Shown here one piece after another: positions 17,327 through 26,175 of a stretch of DNA of 26,175 bases. The translations under genes and the position numbers were made by a program. The notes beneath the pieces were generated by a model. The model was not told the DNA's origin, searched no databases, and saw nothing but the letters and a program-made list of their open reading frames with translations. Source of the DNA: Actinomycetota bacterium (GTDB taxonomy: Bacteria; Actinomycetota; Actinomycetes; Nanopelagicales; Nanopelagicaceae); the NCBI GenBank assembly GCA_027731885.1, contig JAQCAO010000005.1:1-26175 (forward strand), in the 5' to 3' direction. How positions within the stretch are numbered: position 1 is the stretch's first letter; each line of letters begins with the position of its first letter.

Positions 17327-19573
17327 ATGGTCGATACAGATGCGCTGCTTGCTGGGCTCAATCCGCAGCAGCAGAAAGCTGTAATCCACCAAGGTGCACC
17401 TCTTTTAGTCGTTGCTGGAGCAGGGTCTGGCAAGACTCGAGTTTTAACGCGGCGCATTTCCTATCTAATGGCAGCGCGTGAAGTGCGTCCCTACGAAATA
17501 TTGGCGATCACATTTACAAATAAGGCCGCGGGCGAAATGAAAGAGCGAGTTACTGAACTCGTAGGGCCGATTGCAAAATCTATGTGGGTTTCTACCTTTC
17601 ACTCCGCGTGTGTGAGAATGCTGCGCCAGGAGATAGAGCGCCTGGGGTACAACAGCGCCTTCAGTATTTACGATTCTGCAGATTCGCAGAAGTTGATTTC
17701 GCGGGTAATGGAGACGCTCAATCTTGATGCTAAAAGATATCCACCGCGGCAATTTCAAGCGCTAATCTCTAATGCAAAAAACGAGCTGCAGAGCCCGTAC
17801 CAATATCTTTCGGCAGCACAGAATCAATTTGAAACTATCGTGGCTGACGTTTACACCCTTTACGAGAAGCGGTTGCAACAAGCCAACGCCTTGGATTTTG
17901 ATGATCTCATAATGAAGACTGTGCAGGTTCTGCAACAATTTCCTGAGGCTAAGGCGCGCTTTAGATCACGCTTTCGCCACATCTTGGTAGATGAATATCA
18001 GGATACAAACCATGCGCAATATATGTTGGTGAATGAGTTAACCGGGACTGAAGGCGATGGTTTCCCGTTGGCCGAACTCTGTGTTGTTGGCGATGCCGAC
18101 CAATCGATCTACGGATTTCGCGGCGCAACAATCCGCAATATTCTCCAATTTGAAGTTGATCACCCCAACGCCGCCACAGTCTTACTCGAGCAGAATTACC
18201 GATCCACTCAAAATATTCTCAACGCCGCCAATGCGGTGATTACTCAAAACGAATCTCGCAAAGAGAAGAACTTATGGTCAGATGCTGGTTCCGGTTCTCC
18301 ACTAATCGGTTATGTCGCTGAATCTGAATACGATGAAGCAGAATTTGTTAGAAGCGAGATTCGCTCATTGCAAGATATGGGCCAATCGAATCCGGGGGAT
18401 ACTGCAGTTTTTTACCGTACAAATGCCCAATCCCGTATCTTTGAAGAGATCTTTATGCGGGCGGCGATTCCATATAAAGTCGTTGGCGGTTTGCGTTTTT
18501 ACGAGCGTAAGGAAGTTAAAGATCTGCTGGCTTATTTGCGAGTGCTAGCAAATCCCAATGATGAAGTCTCTCTTCGCCGAATCATCAACTTTCCTAAGCG
18601 CGGCATAGGTGATCGTGCGATAGAGGAAGTAGAAATTTTCGGAGATTCGCAGGGAATTTCTTTCTGGCACGCGCTCTTGCGAGTTCCTGAAGCTACAGCC
18701 GTGCCAAATAAAGCCGCACAATCAATTATGCAATTTACCTCAATGTTGACCGCACTTGCTGTATTAGTTGAAGCGAAGACTAATCCATCAGTGATTATCG
18801 AAGCCGTCCTTGAGCAATCAGGTTTGCTCACCGAACTTGAAGCGAGCACCGATCCGCAAGATGAAGTACGAGTTGAAAACTTAAAGGAACTTGTCTCAGC
18901 ATCTATGGAATATGAAGAACGCCCCTTTGAAGAACTCGGAGAAGATGAAGAGATTTCACTATCTGGATTCTTAGAAAAAGTTTCACTCGTTGCCGATGCC
19001 GACGAGATCCCTGATGGTGAAGACCACGGGGGAGTCGTGACCTTAATGACTTTGCACACCGCTAAAGGACTTGAGTTCCCGACGGTATTTCTCACCGGAA
19101 TGGAAGATGGAATCTTCCCGCACGCACGTACCCTGGATGATCCAAAGGAGATCGAAGAAGAACGGCGCTTGGCATACGTTGGCCTAACCCGCGCAGAGAA
19201 ACGCCTCTACATTTCTCGCGCCGAATATCGTTTAACTTTTGGAACGCCAAAATACAATCCTGGTTCACGTTTCTTAGATGAGATTCCATCAGAGTTAATT
19301 GAATGGAAGAACGATTCTCGTTCCAAATCATCTTCTGGCAGTTCTGCAATCCGCAGATCACGAGTTGCCACTACTGCGCCACCTCGTGCAACTGGAAAGA
19401 AATCGTCAGCGATGGCTCTCGAAGTTGGACAGCGTGTGTCACATGACACATTCGGACTGGGCACAGTCGTTGCGATCGCGGGCGAAGGCGATAAATCAGA
19501 GGCGACGATCAATTTTGGCGAATACGGCGATAAGAGATTGCTCCTTCGCTACGCGCCCGTAGTGGTTCTGTAG
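17327..19573 (+). CDS. pcrA: ATP-dependent DNA helicase PcrA/UvrD (UvrD1 type)
   Basis: This 748-residue superfamily 1A helicase has LNPQQQKAV (Q motif, 11-19), Walker A AGAGSGKT (30-37), TFTNKAAGEMKERV, DEYQDTN, GDADQSIYGFRGA, EQNYRSTQNIL, TLHTAKGLEFPTVF and RRLAYVGLTRAEKRLY. A basic Ser-rich linker leads to a C-terminal Tudor-like module (VGQRVSHDTFGLGTVV) as in PcrA/UvrD1. It unwinds DNA 3' to 5' in repair and in removal of stalled polymerase. I chose ATG at 17327, where homology begins and a leaderless promoter fits; an earlier in-frame start at 17162 would overlap the divergent gene. The uvrD1-sucC-sucD order matches M. tuberculosis. Confidence 0.96.
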   Translation: MVDTDALLAGLNPQQQKAVIHQGAPLLVVAGAGSGKTRVLTRRISYLMAAREVRPYEILAITFTNKAAGEMKERVTELVGPIAKSMWVSTFHSACVRMLRQEIERLGYNSAFSIYDSADSQKLISRVMETLNLDAKRYPPRQFQALISNAKNELQSPYQYLSAAQNQFETIVADVYTLYEKRLQQANALDFDDLIMKTVQVLQQFPEAKARFRSRFRHILVDEYQDTNHAQYMLVNELTGTEGDGFPLAELCVVGDADQSIYGFRGATIRNILQFEVDHPNAATVLLEQNYRSTQNILNAANAVITQNESRKEKNLWSDAGSGSPLIGYVAESEYDEAEFVRSEIRSLQDMGQSNPGDTAVFYRTNAQSRIFEEIFMRAAIPYKVVGGLRFYERKEVKDLLAYLRVLANPNDEVSLRRIINFPKRGIGDRAIEEVEIFGDSQGISFWHALLRVPEATAVPNKAAQSIMQFTSMLTALAVLVEAKTNPSVIIEAVLEQSGLLTELEASTDPQDEVRVENLKELVSASMEYEERPFEELGEDEEISLSGFLEKVSLVADADEIPDGEDHGGVVTLMTLHTAKGLEFPTVFLTGMEDGIFPHARTLDDPKEIEEERRLAYVGLTRAEKRLYISRAEYRLTFGTPKYNPGSRFLDEIPSELIEWKNDSRSKSSSGSSAIRRSRVATTAPPRATGKKSSAMALEVGQRVSHDTFGLGTVVAIAGEGDKSEATINFGEYGDKRLLLRYAPVVVL

Positions 19574-19574
19574 C

Positions 19575-19614
19575 CTGCGCCAAGGATTAGGATTACCCCT
19601 ATCCACTAGCGCAG
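19575..19614 (+). other. Stable hairpin between pcrA and sucC
   Basis: CTGCGC (19575-19580) pairs with GCGCAG (19609-19614). Inside, GGAT-T-AGG (19584-19591) pairs with CCTATCC (19598-19604), with one bulged T. No T-tract follows, so it is unlikely to terminate. It could be a leader structure for sucC or protect the pcrA 3' end. The 77-base gap also contains TAGGAT (19588-19593), a possible -10 located within the hairpin. Confidence 0.4.
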
Positions 19615-19650
19615 AAGAAGAGCTAGTAATCGATGAAATGGTAGTTATCT

Positions 19651-20817
19651 GTGGATCTCTTTGAATACCAAGCACGTGACCTATTTGAAAAGCACGGCGT
19701 TCCTGTTCTCGCCGGTGCGGTAGCAACGACAGATGATGAGGCCTTTAAAGCGGCATCTGTGATGGGCGGCAAAGTAGTTGTTAAAGCCCAGGTAAAAGTT
19801 GGTGGTCGCGGAAAAGCGGGCGGAGTAAAACTTGCAGTTGATGCCGATGATGCGAAGGCGAAAGCTGGAGCAATTCTCGGAATGGATATTAAAGGCCACA
19901 CAGTTCATCAAGTGATGATCGCGCAAGCAGCGCCAATCGTTGATGAGTATTACATCTCAATTCTTTTAGATCGCTCAAACCGCACCTTCTTGGTAATGGC
20001 ATCAGTTGCTGGCGGTATGGATATTGAAGAAGTTGCACACACTGCACCAGAGAAGTTAGCGAAAGTTCCGGTTACTGCAGTAGATGGAATTTCACAAGCA
20101 AAAGCGAAAGAGATCATCGCCCAAGCGAAATTCCCAGTAGATATTGCCGACCAAGTCGCTGATGTTCTGGTCAAACTTTGGGAGACTTTCCAATCCGAAG
20201 ATGCAACGCTGGTTGAAGTAAATCCACTTGTAAAGACTGAAGACGGTCGTATCATCGCCCTCGACGGCAAAGTCACACTTGATGAGAACGCTGAATTTCG
20301 CCAGCCAGGCCACGCAGCGCTTGTAGATCACGCATCTGCCAATGCTTTAGAAGCCGCTGCGAAAGAGAAGGGCTTGAACTACGTAAAGCTTGAAAACCAC
20401 CCGGTTGGAATCATCGGCAATGGTGCAGGGCTAGTTATGTCAACGCTAGATGTTGTTGCATACGCCGGCGAAAAATTTGGCGGAATGCGCCCAGCGAATT
20501 TCCTCGATATTGGTGGTGGAGCATCAGCGCAGGTAATGGCTGATGGACTTTCAATAATCTTGGGAGATCCAGATGTAAAGAGCGTTTTTGTAAATGTCTT
20601 CGGTGGAATCACCGCTTGTGATGCCGTTGCAAATGGCATCGTTCAAGCACTTGAATTACTTGGCGCAAAGGCGACAAAGCCGATCGTTGTGCGCTTAGAT
20701 GGCAATAACGTCCTAGAAGGACGAGCGATTCTCACTGCAGCAAACCATCCGTTGGTTGAGCAAGCAGAAACTATGGATGGGGCAGCATCGCGCGCTGCAG
20801 AATTGGCGGCTAAGTAA
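19651..20817 (+). CDS. sucC: Succinyl-CoA synthetase, ADP-forming, beta subunit
   Basis: This 388-residue protein starts [19 protein letters not shown], the standard SucC opening, with an ATP-grasp domain ([20 protein letters not shown] near 45-65, [13 protein letters not shown] near 190-202) and the C-terminal ligase domain with the power-helix region [16 protein letters not shown]. It binds the nucleotide and succinate; together with SucD it converts succinyl-CoA to succinate with ATP formation. The start is GTG at 19651, without an obvious Shine-Dalgarno. The stop TAA overlaps the sucD ATG by one base (TAATG). Confidence 0.97.
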   Translation: MDLFEYQARDLFEKHGVPVLAGAVATTDDEAFKAASVMGGKVVVKAQVKVGGRGKAGGVKLAVDADDAKAKAGAILGMDIKGHTVHQVMIAQAAPIVDEYYISILLDRSNRTFLVMASVAGGMDIEEVAHTAPEKLAKVPVTAVDGISQAKAKEIIAQAKFPVDIADQVADVLVKLWETFQSEDATLVEVNPLVKTEDGRIIALDGKVTLDENAEFRQPGHAALVDHASANALEAAAKEKGLNYVKLENHPVGIIGNGAGLVMSTLDVVAYAGEKFGGMRPANFLDIGGGASAQVMADGLSIILGDPDVKSVFVNVFGGITACDAVANGIVQALELLGAKATKPIVVRLDGNNVLEGRAILTAANHPLVEQAETMDGAASRAAELAAK

Positions 20818-21698
20818 TGTCTATCTTTATTAACTCAACCAGCAAGGTAATTGTGCAGGGAATGACCGGTTCTGAAGGCACCAAGCACACTCGCCGAATG
20901 TTGGCATCGGGCACCCAGGTTGTCGGTGGCGTTACACCTGGCAAAGGTGGACAGTCCGTTGAAATTGATGGACACCAACTACCTGTCTTCAATACCGTCG
21001 CTGAGGCGATCGCTGCAACAGGTGCAAATGTTTCCGTAGTCTTTGTTCCGCCAAAGTTTGCTAAAGCTGCGGTAATTGATGCAATCGATGCCAAGATGCC
21101 GCTAGTTGTTGTGATTACCGAAGGTATTCCGGTTCACGATTCAGCTTACTTCTATGCTTACTCGCTACACAAGGGAACGACGCAAATCATCGGCCCTAAC
21201 TGTCCTGGACTAATTAGTCCAGAGCAATCTAATGTAGGAATTATTCCTGCTGATATTACAAAGCGAGGACCAATTGGTTTAGTTTCAAAATCCGGAACTC
21301 TTACTTATCAGATGATGTACGAACTTCGCGATATTGGGTTCTCAACTGCTGTTGGAATCGGCGGCGACCCAGTTATAGGCACAACACATATCGATTGCTT
21401 GAAAGCATTCCAAGATGATCCTGAGACAACTGCGATCGTAATGATCGGTGAGATTGGTGGAGATGCGGAAGAACGTGCTGCCGCATTTATCGCTGAATAT
21501 GTCACCAAACCAGTTGTCGGATATGTTGCTGGATTTACCGCGCCAGAAGGAAAAACTATGGGCCACGCTGGCGCGATAGTTTCAGGTTCTTCCGGAACTG
21601 CACAGGCGAAGAAAGATGCACTTGAGGCAGCGGGTGTAAAGGTAGGACAAACTCCAAGTGAAACAGCGCGCTTAATGCGCGCGATACTCGGTCGCTGA
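20817..21698 (+). CDS. sucD: Succinyl-CoA synthetase alpha subunit
   Basis: This 293-residue protein has an N-terminal CoA-binding Rossmann domain ([28 protein letters not shown]), [10 protein letters not shown], the SKSGTLTYQ segment, and the phosphorylated active-site His250 in [10 protein letters not shown]. It completes the SucCD enzyme of the TCA cycle. Coupled to sucC by a one-base overlap. A GCGCGC-TTAAT-GCGCGC inverted repeat lies in its last codons (21666-21682), without a T-tract. Confidence 0.98.
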   Translation: MSIFINSTSKVIVQGMTGSEGTKHTRRMLASGTQVVGGVTPGKGGQSVEIDGHQLPVFNTVAEAIAATGANVSVVFVPPKFAKAAVIDAIDAKMPLVVVITEGIPVHDSAYFYAYSLHKGTTQIIGPNCPGLISPEQSNVGIIPADITKRGPIGLVSKSGTLTYQMMYELRDIGFSTAVGIGGDPVIGTTHIDCLKAFQDDPETTAIVMIGEIGGDAEERAAAFIAEYVTKPVVGYVAGFTAPEGKTMGHAGAIVSGSSGTAQAKKDALEAAGVKVGQTPSETARLMRAILGR

Positions 21699-21706
21699 GC
21701 TAGTCC

Positions 21707-22783
21707 ATGTTGCAACGCGTCCTTGCGGTCTCGTTTGCACAAGCGTTACGTACTGTTGCAATACTGCTTCTGCCACTGGCCTTTATCGCGCTAATTGCGT
21801 GGGCTACGGCGGGTAGCGCAACTGGCAATACCTCTGATCCAATGCGGGCCGCGATCTGGTTGTGGCTGGGTGCACATCACATTCCATTTTTCTTAAATGG
21901 CGCAACAACCGGATATCTCTCTTATCTGCCTATTGGCGCAATGTTGTTGCCCTTCTTTGCTCTGCGCAGTGGATTTGGACGCGCGCTTTCGAAGTTGCAC
22001 GGAGATTTTCACAATATCGCAACAGTTCGTTCAATCTTTGCATCTCAATATGCGCTTATCGCGACGTTGCTTGCCTTAGCAAGCAGATCACCCAATGTAT
22101 CTGCGCAGTGGTATTTGGCACCGCTCTTCTCATTTCTGATTGCATACCTAGCATCCCTGACTGCGGGTTCTCGCTTACGAATGTCACAGGCGGTTAGTTA
22201 TGCAAGTCGAGTACTAGCAATTCTTCTGGGGCTCTCTTTTATCTTTCTAGCAATCGCTATATTTATAAATATCTCTACCTTTAAAAATATTACGATAGTT
22301 CTGCAGCCTGGGATTTTTGGAGCGATTTTATTATTTGCGCTAAATCTCTTCTACCTTCCAAATTTGGCGGTATCTGTCCTGGCATATTTCACCGGAACAG
22401 GATTTGCAGTTGGTGCCGGAACGCTGGTTTCACCACTTACTCACCGCCTTGGTGAGATTCCTGCGCTGCCAATTTTGGCGGTACTGCCAACTTCCTCATC
22501 GAAATGGGCGCTGCTTGGTGCGGTTCTCGCAATTGCAACCGGGGCGTTAATGGCCGCTTGGGCGCTGACCTCAACGTCGCGTGCGCTGATCCAAGCGCTA
22601 GCCTTGATCACGATTTCAATTTCTGCACTTTCATATCTCGCCAGTGGTTCGCTAATGACTGAAGCGATGAGCGCAGTCGGTGTCTCTATCTGGAAGCTAA
22701 CGCTATCTCTCTTCCTGGAAATTGGAATCGGAATCGCGGCTATGGTGCTGATTCCGCAAATAAGGTTGCGGTCGCGACGATGA
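21707..22783 (+). CDS. PerM-like (DUF6350) multi-pass membrane protein
   Basis: This 358-residue very hydrophobic protein has about nine or ten membrane segments. The region WLWLGAHHIPFFLNGATTG near residues 50-68, followed by YLPIGAMLLPFF, is what I recognise of the DUF6350 family, found in actinobacteria between sucD and purN. M. tuberculosis Rv0955 (PerM), in the same place, is needed for cell division under low magnesium. I infer an equivalent role from position and topology, not from motifs. It starts 8 bases after sucD and its stop overlaps the purN start (ATGA). Confidence 0.8.
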   Translation: MLQRVLAVSFAQALRTVAILLLPLAFIALIAWATAGSATGNTSDPMRAAIWLWLGAHHIPFFLNGATTGYLSYLPIGAMLLPFFALRSGFGRALSKLHGDFHNIATVRSIFASQYALIATLLALASRSPNVSAQWYLAPLFSFLIAYLASLTAGSRLRMSQAVSYASRVLAILLGLSFIFLAIAIFINISTFKNITIVLQPGIFGAILLFALNLFYLPNLAVSVLAYFTGTGFAVGAGTLVSPLTHRLGEIPALPILAVLPTSSSKWALLGAVLAIATGALMAAWALTSTSRALIQALALITISISALSYLASGSLMTEAMSAVGVSIWKLTLSLFLEIGIGIAAMVLIPQIRLRSRR

Positions 22784-23352
22784 ATAAAGCACGCCTAGTT
22801 TTACTTGCTTCAGGCGATGGATCGATCGCGCAATCGATAATTGATGCGGTAAAAAGTGGAGAACTGGACGCGCAAATAGTTGGATTAATCTGTGATCAGC
22901 CAGAAGCCAATGTGATAGCGCGCGCAACTGGCGCAGAGATTGAAAGTTTTCTGATTCCGATGCAGCCAGATCGTCGAAACTGGGACTGTGAAATATTTGA
23001 TAAGTTAAATTCACTTCGACCTGATTTGATAGTCAGCGCTGGTTTTATGAGGCTTTTATCTAGTCAATGTGTCGCAAACTTTCGGATTGTAAATAGCCAT
23101 CCCGCGCTCCTGCCACTCTTTCCAGGTGCCCACGCGGTCCGTGATGCGCTAGCCGCAGGTGCTACCCAGACCGGAACGACTATTCATTGGGTTGATAGTG
23201 GCGTCGATACTGGCGCGATCATCGCCCAGGAAACCGTGGAAATTACACCAACTGACACAGTGGAAACGCTGCATGAGCGCATTAAGATTGTCGAACGACG
23301 TCTTTATGTTGCAACGCTGCAGCAACTTCTAACTAATCTGGTGAGGTCCTGA
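22780..23352 (+). CDS. purN: Phosphoribosylglycinamide formyltransferase
   Basis: This 190-residue protein opens with [17 protein letters not shown], where the PurN P-loop-like ASGxGT becomes ASGDGS. It carries the catalytic set [16 protein letters not shown] (Asn and His), then [20 protein letters not shown] with the catalytic Asp. It formylates GAR with 10-formyl-THF in purine synthesis. Overlaps of 4 bases with the preceding gene and 1 base with purH (TGATG) mark one operon. folD further down supplies the formyl donor. Confidence 0.96.
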   Translation: MNKARLVLLASGDGSIAQSIIDAVKSGELDAQIVGLICDQPEANVIARATGAEIESFLIPMQPDRRNWDCEIFDKLNSLRPDLIVSAGFMRLLSSQCVANFRIVNSHPALLPLFPGAHAVRDALAAGATQTGTTIHWVDSGVDTGAIIAQETVEITPTDTVETLHERIKIVERRLYVATLQQLLTNLVRS

Positions 23353-24893
23353 TGGCAGAACGTAAACCGATTCGCCGCGCACTAGTCAGCGTCTACGATA
23401 AAGATCGCCTAGTCGAACTAGGAAGAGCGCTTGCTAGCGCGGGGATCGAGATCATTTCAACTGGCTCAACCGCAAAAACTCTGCAAGGTGCGGGCATTAA
23501 AGTCACCGAGGTAAGCGATTACACCGGCTTTCCCGAGATCATGGGCGGGCGCGTCAAGACGCTCCATCCCAAGATTCACTCCGGCATCTTGGCCGATCAA
23601 AATAACCCAGAACATTTGCAGGCGATTGGCGATTTAGATATCGCGCCATTTGATTTAGTCGTGATAAATCTCTATCCATTTCTTGAAACGATTTCATCAG
23701 GTGCTGCATATGCCGAATGTATTGAGCAGATCGATATCGGCGGTCCATCTATGTTGCGCGGAGCGGCAAAGAACCACGGTTCTGTCGCAGTCGTTGCCAA
23801 AGTTGCGCAGTACGACCAGTTATTTGCCGCAATTAAAGCTGGTGGGACGACCTTTGATGAGCGACGCTCTTTTGCGCTAGATGTTTTTCGCACAACCGCT
23901 GAATACGATCTAGCGATCGCAAGTTGGCTCGGAGCTCAAATCAGTATGGAAAGTCCTGATTGGTTTGGCTTGATTTTCACGCGCGAGAGCTCTTTACGTT
24001 ACGGTGAAAATCCCCATCAGGAAGCATCGATATACCGCGGCGGCCCAGCTGGGATCGTTAGCGCAGTGCAAAGCCACGGAAAAGAAATGTCTTTTAATAA
24101 TTACACAGATGCTGATGCCGCTTGGCGCGCCGCTCTAGATCACACCGAACCCTGTGTCGCCATCATCAAACATGCCAATCCGTGCGGAGTAGCAATCGGT
24201 TCTGATATCGCAACTGCTTATTTAGCAGCGCATGCTTGTGATCCAGTTTCAGCATTTGGTGGAGTCGTCGCGGCAAATCGCAGAGTTACAGTTGCCATGG
24301 CGCAAGCGCTCTCACAAGTTTTCACTGAAGTAGTAATTGCTCCAGAATATGAAAGCGCAGCTTTAGAAATTTTGATGCGCAAACCATCAATTCGTATCCT
24401 CACCTGCCCGAATGTAGACATTTCCCCGCTAGAAATTCGCCCCGTTTCAGGGGGAGTCCTCGTTCAGAGCACCGACAAGATAAATGCATCTGGCGATGAG
24501 CTTTCAAATTGGATCCAAGTAAGTGGAGATAAGCTTTCAAAAGAGGTAATGGCAGATCTGCATTTTGCTTGGCGTGCGGTGCGCGCAGTTAAGAGCAACG
24601 CAATTTTATTGGCTAAAGATGGCGCAGCGGTAGGAATCGGAATGGGTCAGGTTAATCGCGTCGATTCAGCAAAACTTTCCATCGATCGCGCAGGAGTGAG
24701 AGCCATCGGTAGCGTTGCTGCAAGTGATGCCTTCTTCCCATTTGCTGATGGGTTAGAGATTTTGATCAAAGGTGGAGTAATCGCGGTAGTTCAGCCAGGT
24801 GGCAGTGTGCGAGATGAAGAAGTTATCGCCGCGGCCAAGGAAGCGGGAATCGCTATGTTCTTCACCGGAACACGACACTTCTCGCATGCGTAA
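23352..24893 (+). CDS. purH: Bifunctional AICAR formyltransferase / IMP cyclohydrolase
   Basis: This 513-residue protein has the N-terminal cyclohydrolase (MGS-like) domain with [19 protein letters not shown] and [16 protein letters not shown], and the C-terminal AICAR transformylase with [29 protein letters not shown], the catalytic [31 protein letters not shown], and DAFFPFADG. It performs the last two steps to IMP, the substrate of GuaB above. Normal length. The ATG shares a base with the purN stop. Confidence 0.98.
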   Translation: MAERKPIRRALVSVYDKDRLVELGRALASAGIEIISTGSTAKTLQGAGIKVTEVSDYTGFPEIMGGRVKTLHPKIHSGILADQNNPEHLQAIGDLDIAPFDLVVINLYPFLETISSGAAYAECIEQIDIGGPSMLRGAAKNHGSVAVVAKVAQYDQLFAAIKAGGTTFDERRSFALDVFRTTAEYDLAIASWLGAQISMESPDWFGLIFTRESSLRYGENPHQEASIYRGGPAGIVSAVQSHGKEMSFNNYTDADAAWRAALDHTEPCVAIIKHANPCGVAIGSDIATAYLAAHACDPVSAFGGVVAANRRVTVAMAQALSQVFTEVVIAPEYESAALEILMRKPSIRILTCPNVDISPLEIRPVSGGVLVQSTDKINASGDELSNWIQVSGDKLSKEVMADLHFAWRAVRAVKSNAILLAKDGAAVGIGMGQVNRVDSAKLSIDRAGVRAIGSVAASDAFFPFADGLEILIKGGVIAVVQPGGSVRDEEVIAAAKEAGIAMFFTGTRHFSHA

Positions 24894-24918
24894 CTTCGCT
24901 TGCAACGTGGGCTTCTAA

Positions 24919-24931
24919 TAGGATCACTTAC
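24919..24931 (+). promoter_or_regulatory. Putative leaderless promoter of folD
   Basis: TAGGAT (24919-24924) lies exactly 7 bases before the folD ATG, placing the transcript start at its A. No Shine-Dalgarno is visible in the 38-base gap after purH. A TTGCAA at 24900-24905 is too close (13-base spacing) to be a normal -35. Confidence 0.4.
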
Positions 24932-25774
24932 ATGAGCGCAATAATTCTTGATGGTAAAGCCCTTGCGGCCTCCATTAAGCAGGTGCTATCAGCGCGTGTA
25001 AAAGAGTTAAATAGCAAAGGTATTTCGCCAGGACTTGGAACCATTTTGGTGGGCGATGATCCCGGGTCTCATTCATATGTCTCTGGAAAACATCGCGACT
25101 GTAAAGAAGTCGGAATTACCTCCATTCGCATTGATTTGAAAGCCAACGCTTCTCAGGCAGATGTTCTTGCCGCAGTACGAGATTTAAACTCGGCCAGTGA
25201 ATGTTCAGGTTATATTGTGCAACTTCCATTACCGCACGGAATAAACACTCAAGATATTTTAGAAGCAATTGATCCAAAGAAAGATGCCGATGGATTGCAC
25301 CCTGTTAACCTAGGAAGGCTCGTTGCAGGTTACAACGCTCCGCTTCCTTGTACTCCACGTGGGATAGTTGAGTTAATCAACCACTACAAAATCCCTCTTT
25401 CTGGCGCTGAAGTTGTTGTAATCGGACGTGGTTTGACGGTTGGGCGACCACTCGGGTTGTTGCTAAATCGTAAACAAGAAAATGCCACCGTCACTTTGAC
25501 CCATACCGGCACCAAGGATTTGGCAGCGCACACCAAGCGCGCAGATATCGTTGTTGCTGCTGTCGGTTCGGCACATTTCTTAAAGGCCAGAGATATCAAA
25601 AAAGGTGCGACCGTTTTAGATGTTGGAATTTCACGCACAGATGCAGGGTTAGTTGGCGATGTAGATCCGGATGTAATGGCAGTCGCCGGATTTGTTGCAC
25701 CGATGCCAGGTGGTGTCGGTCCAATGACGCGAGCGATCTTGCTCAAGAATGTAGTTGAAGCTTGCGAACGATAA
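24932..25774 (+). CDS. folD: Methylene-THF dehydrogenase / methenyl-THF cyclohydrolase
   Basis: This 280-residue protein has the catalytic Tyr49-x3-Lys53 ([15 protein letters not shown]), the [12 protein letters not shown] segment, [16 protein letters not shown], the Rossmann motif [14 protein letters not shown], and the ending [19 protein letters not shown]. It interconverts methylene-, methenyl- and 10-formyl-THF and so feeds purN and purH just upstream. Normal length. The next gene starts inside its last codons. Confidence 0.98.
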   Translation: MSAIILDGKALAASIKQVLSARVKELNSKGISPGLGTILVGDDPGSHSYVSGKHRDCKEVGITSIRIDLKANASQADVLAAVRDLNSASECSGYIVQLPLPHGINTQDILEAIDPKKDADGLHPVNLGRLVAGYNAPLPCTPRGIVELINHYKIPLSGAEVVVIGRGLTVGRPLGLLLNRKQENATVTLTHTGTKDLAAHTKRADIVVAAVGSAHFLKARDIKKGATVLDVGISRTDAGLVGDVDPDVMAVAGFVAPMPGGVGPMTRAILLKNVVEACER

Positions 25775-25998
25775 ATAAGCTCGGCGCGCGCCTGGCCTAT
25801 CTGACAATCGGAGTGGGCTTTCTTGCGGGGGTATTTTCATATGTTCGCCTGGGCTCAATCGCCATCGCAATTGGTATGAGCGTTATCACTCTCACGCATT
25901 GGCAGCCGGGGAAAAGTGGGAAAATTGAGCGGTATTTAGCGCTAGGAATCGCTCTGGCGCTCTTTATCGTGGCAATTTCACTTCCGCGCGGGTTGTAG
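25762..25998 (+). CDS. DUF3017 small membrane protein
   Basis: This protein of up to 78 residues has three hydrophobic segments (about 11-27, 30-44 and 58-74) and a short basic loop [11 protein letters not shown] between the last two. Size, topology and position directly after folD match the actinobacterial DUF3017 family; M. tuberculosis has one beside folD as well. Function is unknown. TTG at 25762 overlaps folD by 13 bases; the next in-frame starts would cut into the first membrane segment. No good Shine-Dalgarno is visible, so it may depend on coupling to folD. Confidence 0.75.
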   Translation: MRTINKLGARLAYLTIGVGFLAGVFSYVRLGSIAIAIGMSVITLTHWQPGKSGKIERYLALGIALALFIVAISLPRGL

Positions 25999-26004
25999 AG
26001 TTTA

Positions 26005-26018
26005 TCTTGACGTCAAGA
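26005..26018. promoter_or_regulatory. Perfect 14-bp palindrome upstream of mdh, probable operator
   Basis: TCTTGACGTCAAGA is a perfect palindrome 13 bases before the mdh start codon. A -10 candidate TAGAGT (25996-26001) would start transcription near 26009, inside the palindrome, which suits a repressor site. It is not a usable -35, because a -10 at normal spacing would fall on the start codon. The regulator is unknown. Confidence 0.55.
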
Positions 26019-26031
26019 GAAAGAGTAAGCC

Positions 26032-26175
26032 ATGTCTAAGAAAGTCACCGTCGTAGGCGCAGGATTTTATGGATCAACCACAGCGCTTCGTTTAGCTGAA
26101 TACAACATCTTTGACACCGTAGTTCTTACAGATATTCTGGAAGGTAAGCCTGAGGGTCTAGCCCTAGATATGAAT
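26032..26175 (+). CDS. mdh: Malate dehydrogenase, LDH-like type, N-terminal part (runs off window)
   Basis: The first 48 residues show a Rossmann start: [20 protein letters not shown] (GxGxxG, residues 9-14), then [19 protein letters not shown], where the Asp after the second strand selects NAD+. This is the LDH-like MDH group, not the two-domain type beginning with a GAAGQIGY motif. A lactate dehydrogenase cannot be fully excluded without the substrate loop, which lies outside the window. The ribosome site is GAGAAAGAG. An operator-like palindrome sits just upstream. Confidence 0.85.
   Translation, partial: MSKKVTVVGAGFYGSTTALRLAEYNIFDTVVLTDILEGKPEGLALDMN

Noticed and set aside
17299..17457. 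Longer N-terminus for the LmbE-like deacetylase
   Set aside because: It would run antisense through the first 130 bases of pcrA. The family pattern begins shortly after the ATG at 17298.
21666..21682. GCGCGC-TTAAT-GCGCGC hairpin at the sucD end as a terminator
   Set aside because: It is within the coding sequence, no T-tract follows, and the next gene starts 8 bases after the sucD stop.
26007..26012. TTGACG as a -35 box for mdh
   Set aside because: A -10 at normal spacing would fall on the start codon. The hexamer is better explained as part of the palindrome.

Overview
The window is a dense stretch of core chromosome from a low-GC actinobacterium. Actinobacterial markers are a WhiB-family Fe-S regulator (WhiB3/WhiD type), a GuaB3-type IMPDH paralogue, a GroEL with a histidine-rich tail, the folD-DUF3017 pair, and gene orders that match Mycobacterium (tsaE-tsaB-rimI-tsaD-groES-groEL-whiB3-guaB-guaB3; pcrA/uvrD1-sucC-sucD-perM-purN-purH). 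The base composition (mostly about 42-50% GC by hand counts), very short intergenic gaps and trimmed proteins suggest a streamlined lineage such as the freshwater acI/Nanopelagicales group. That placement is inference.

Layout. Positions 1-5875, + strand: a branched-chain-amino-acid-type (HAAT) ABC transporter, with the end of the LivG-like ATPase, then LivF, LivH, LivM, a Tat-exported binding protein and a secreted alpha/beta-hydrolase coupled to it, closed by a strong terminator. Positions 5985-8435: the tRNA t6A operon tsaE-tsaB-rimI-tsaD, each gene overlapping the next. Positions 8436-10610: the chaperonin operon groES-groEL behind a CIRCE element, closed by a bidirectional terminator. Positions 10617-11950: whiB3/whiD (minus) divergent from a MerR-type regulator carrying the marks of CarH/LitR adenosylcobalamin photoreceptors. 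Positions 11995-15786: guanine nucleotide synthesis (guaB, guaB3, guaA). An array of 34-bp repeats follows guaA and leads into a secreted cyclophilin. A PIG-L/LmbE deacetylase (minus) is divergent from pcrA. Then come sucC-sucD, a PerM-like membrane protein, purN-purH, folD, a DUF3017 membrane protein and the start of a malate dehydrogenase gene.

The genes fall into nutrient uptake (transporter plus exported hydrolase), tRNA modification and proteostasis, purine synthesis (purN and purH make IMP, guaB and guaA turn it into GMP, folD supplies the formyl donor), the TCA cycle (sucCD, mdh) and DNA repair. The points most worth following are the CarH-like regulator, an IMPDH with no CBS domains, the guaA-derived repeat array that encodes near-identical decapeptides, GC-rich patches just upstream of strong promoters, and a set of apparently leaderless promoters. 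I see no mobile element, CRISPR array, tRNA or rRNA. No gene-free stretch exceeds 300 bases; the longest, about 176 bases before groES, is accounted for by its promoter and CIRCE.
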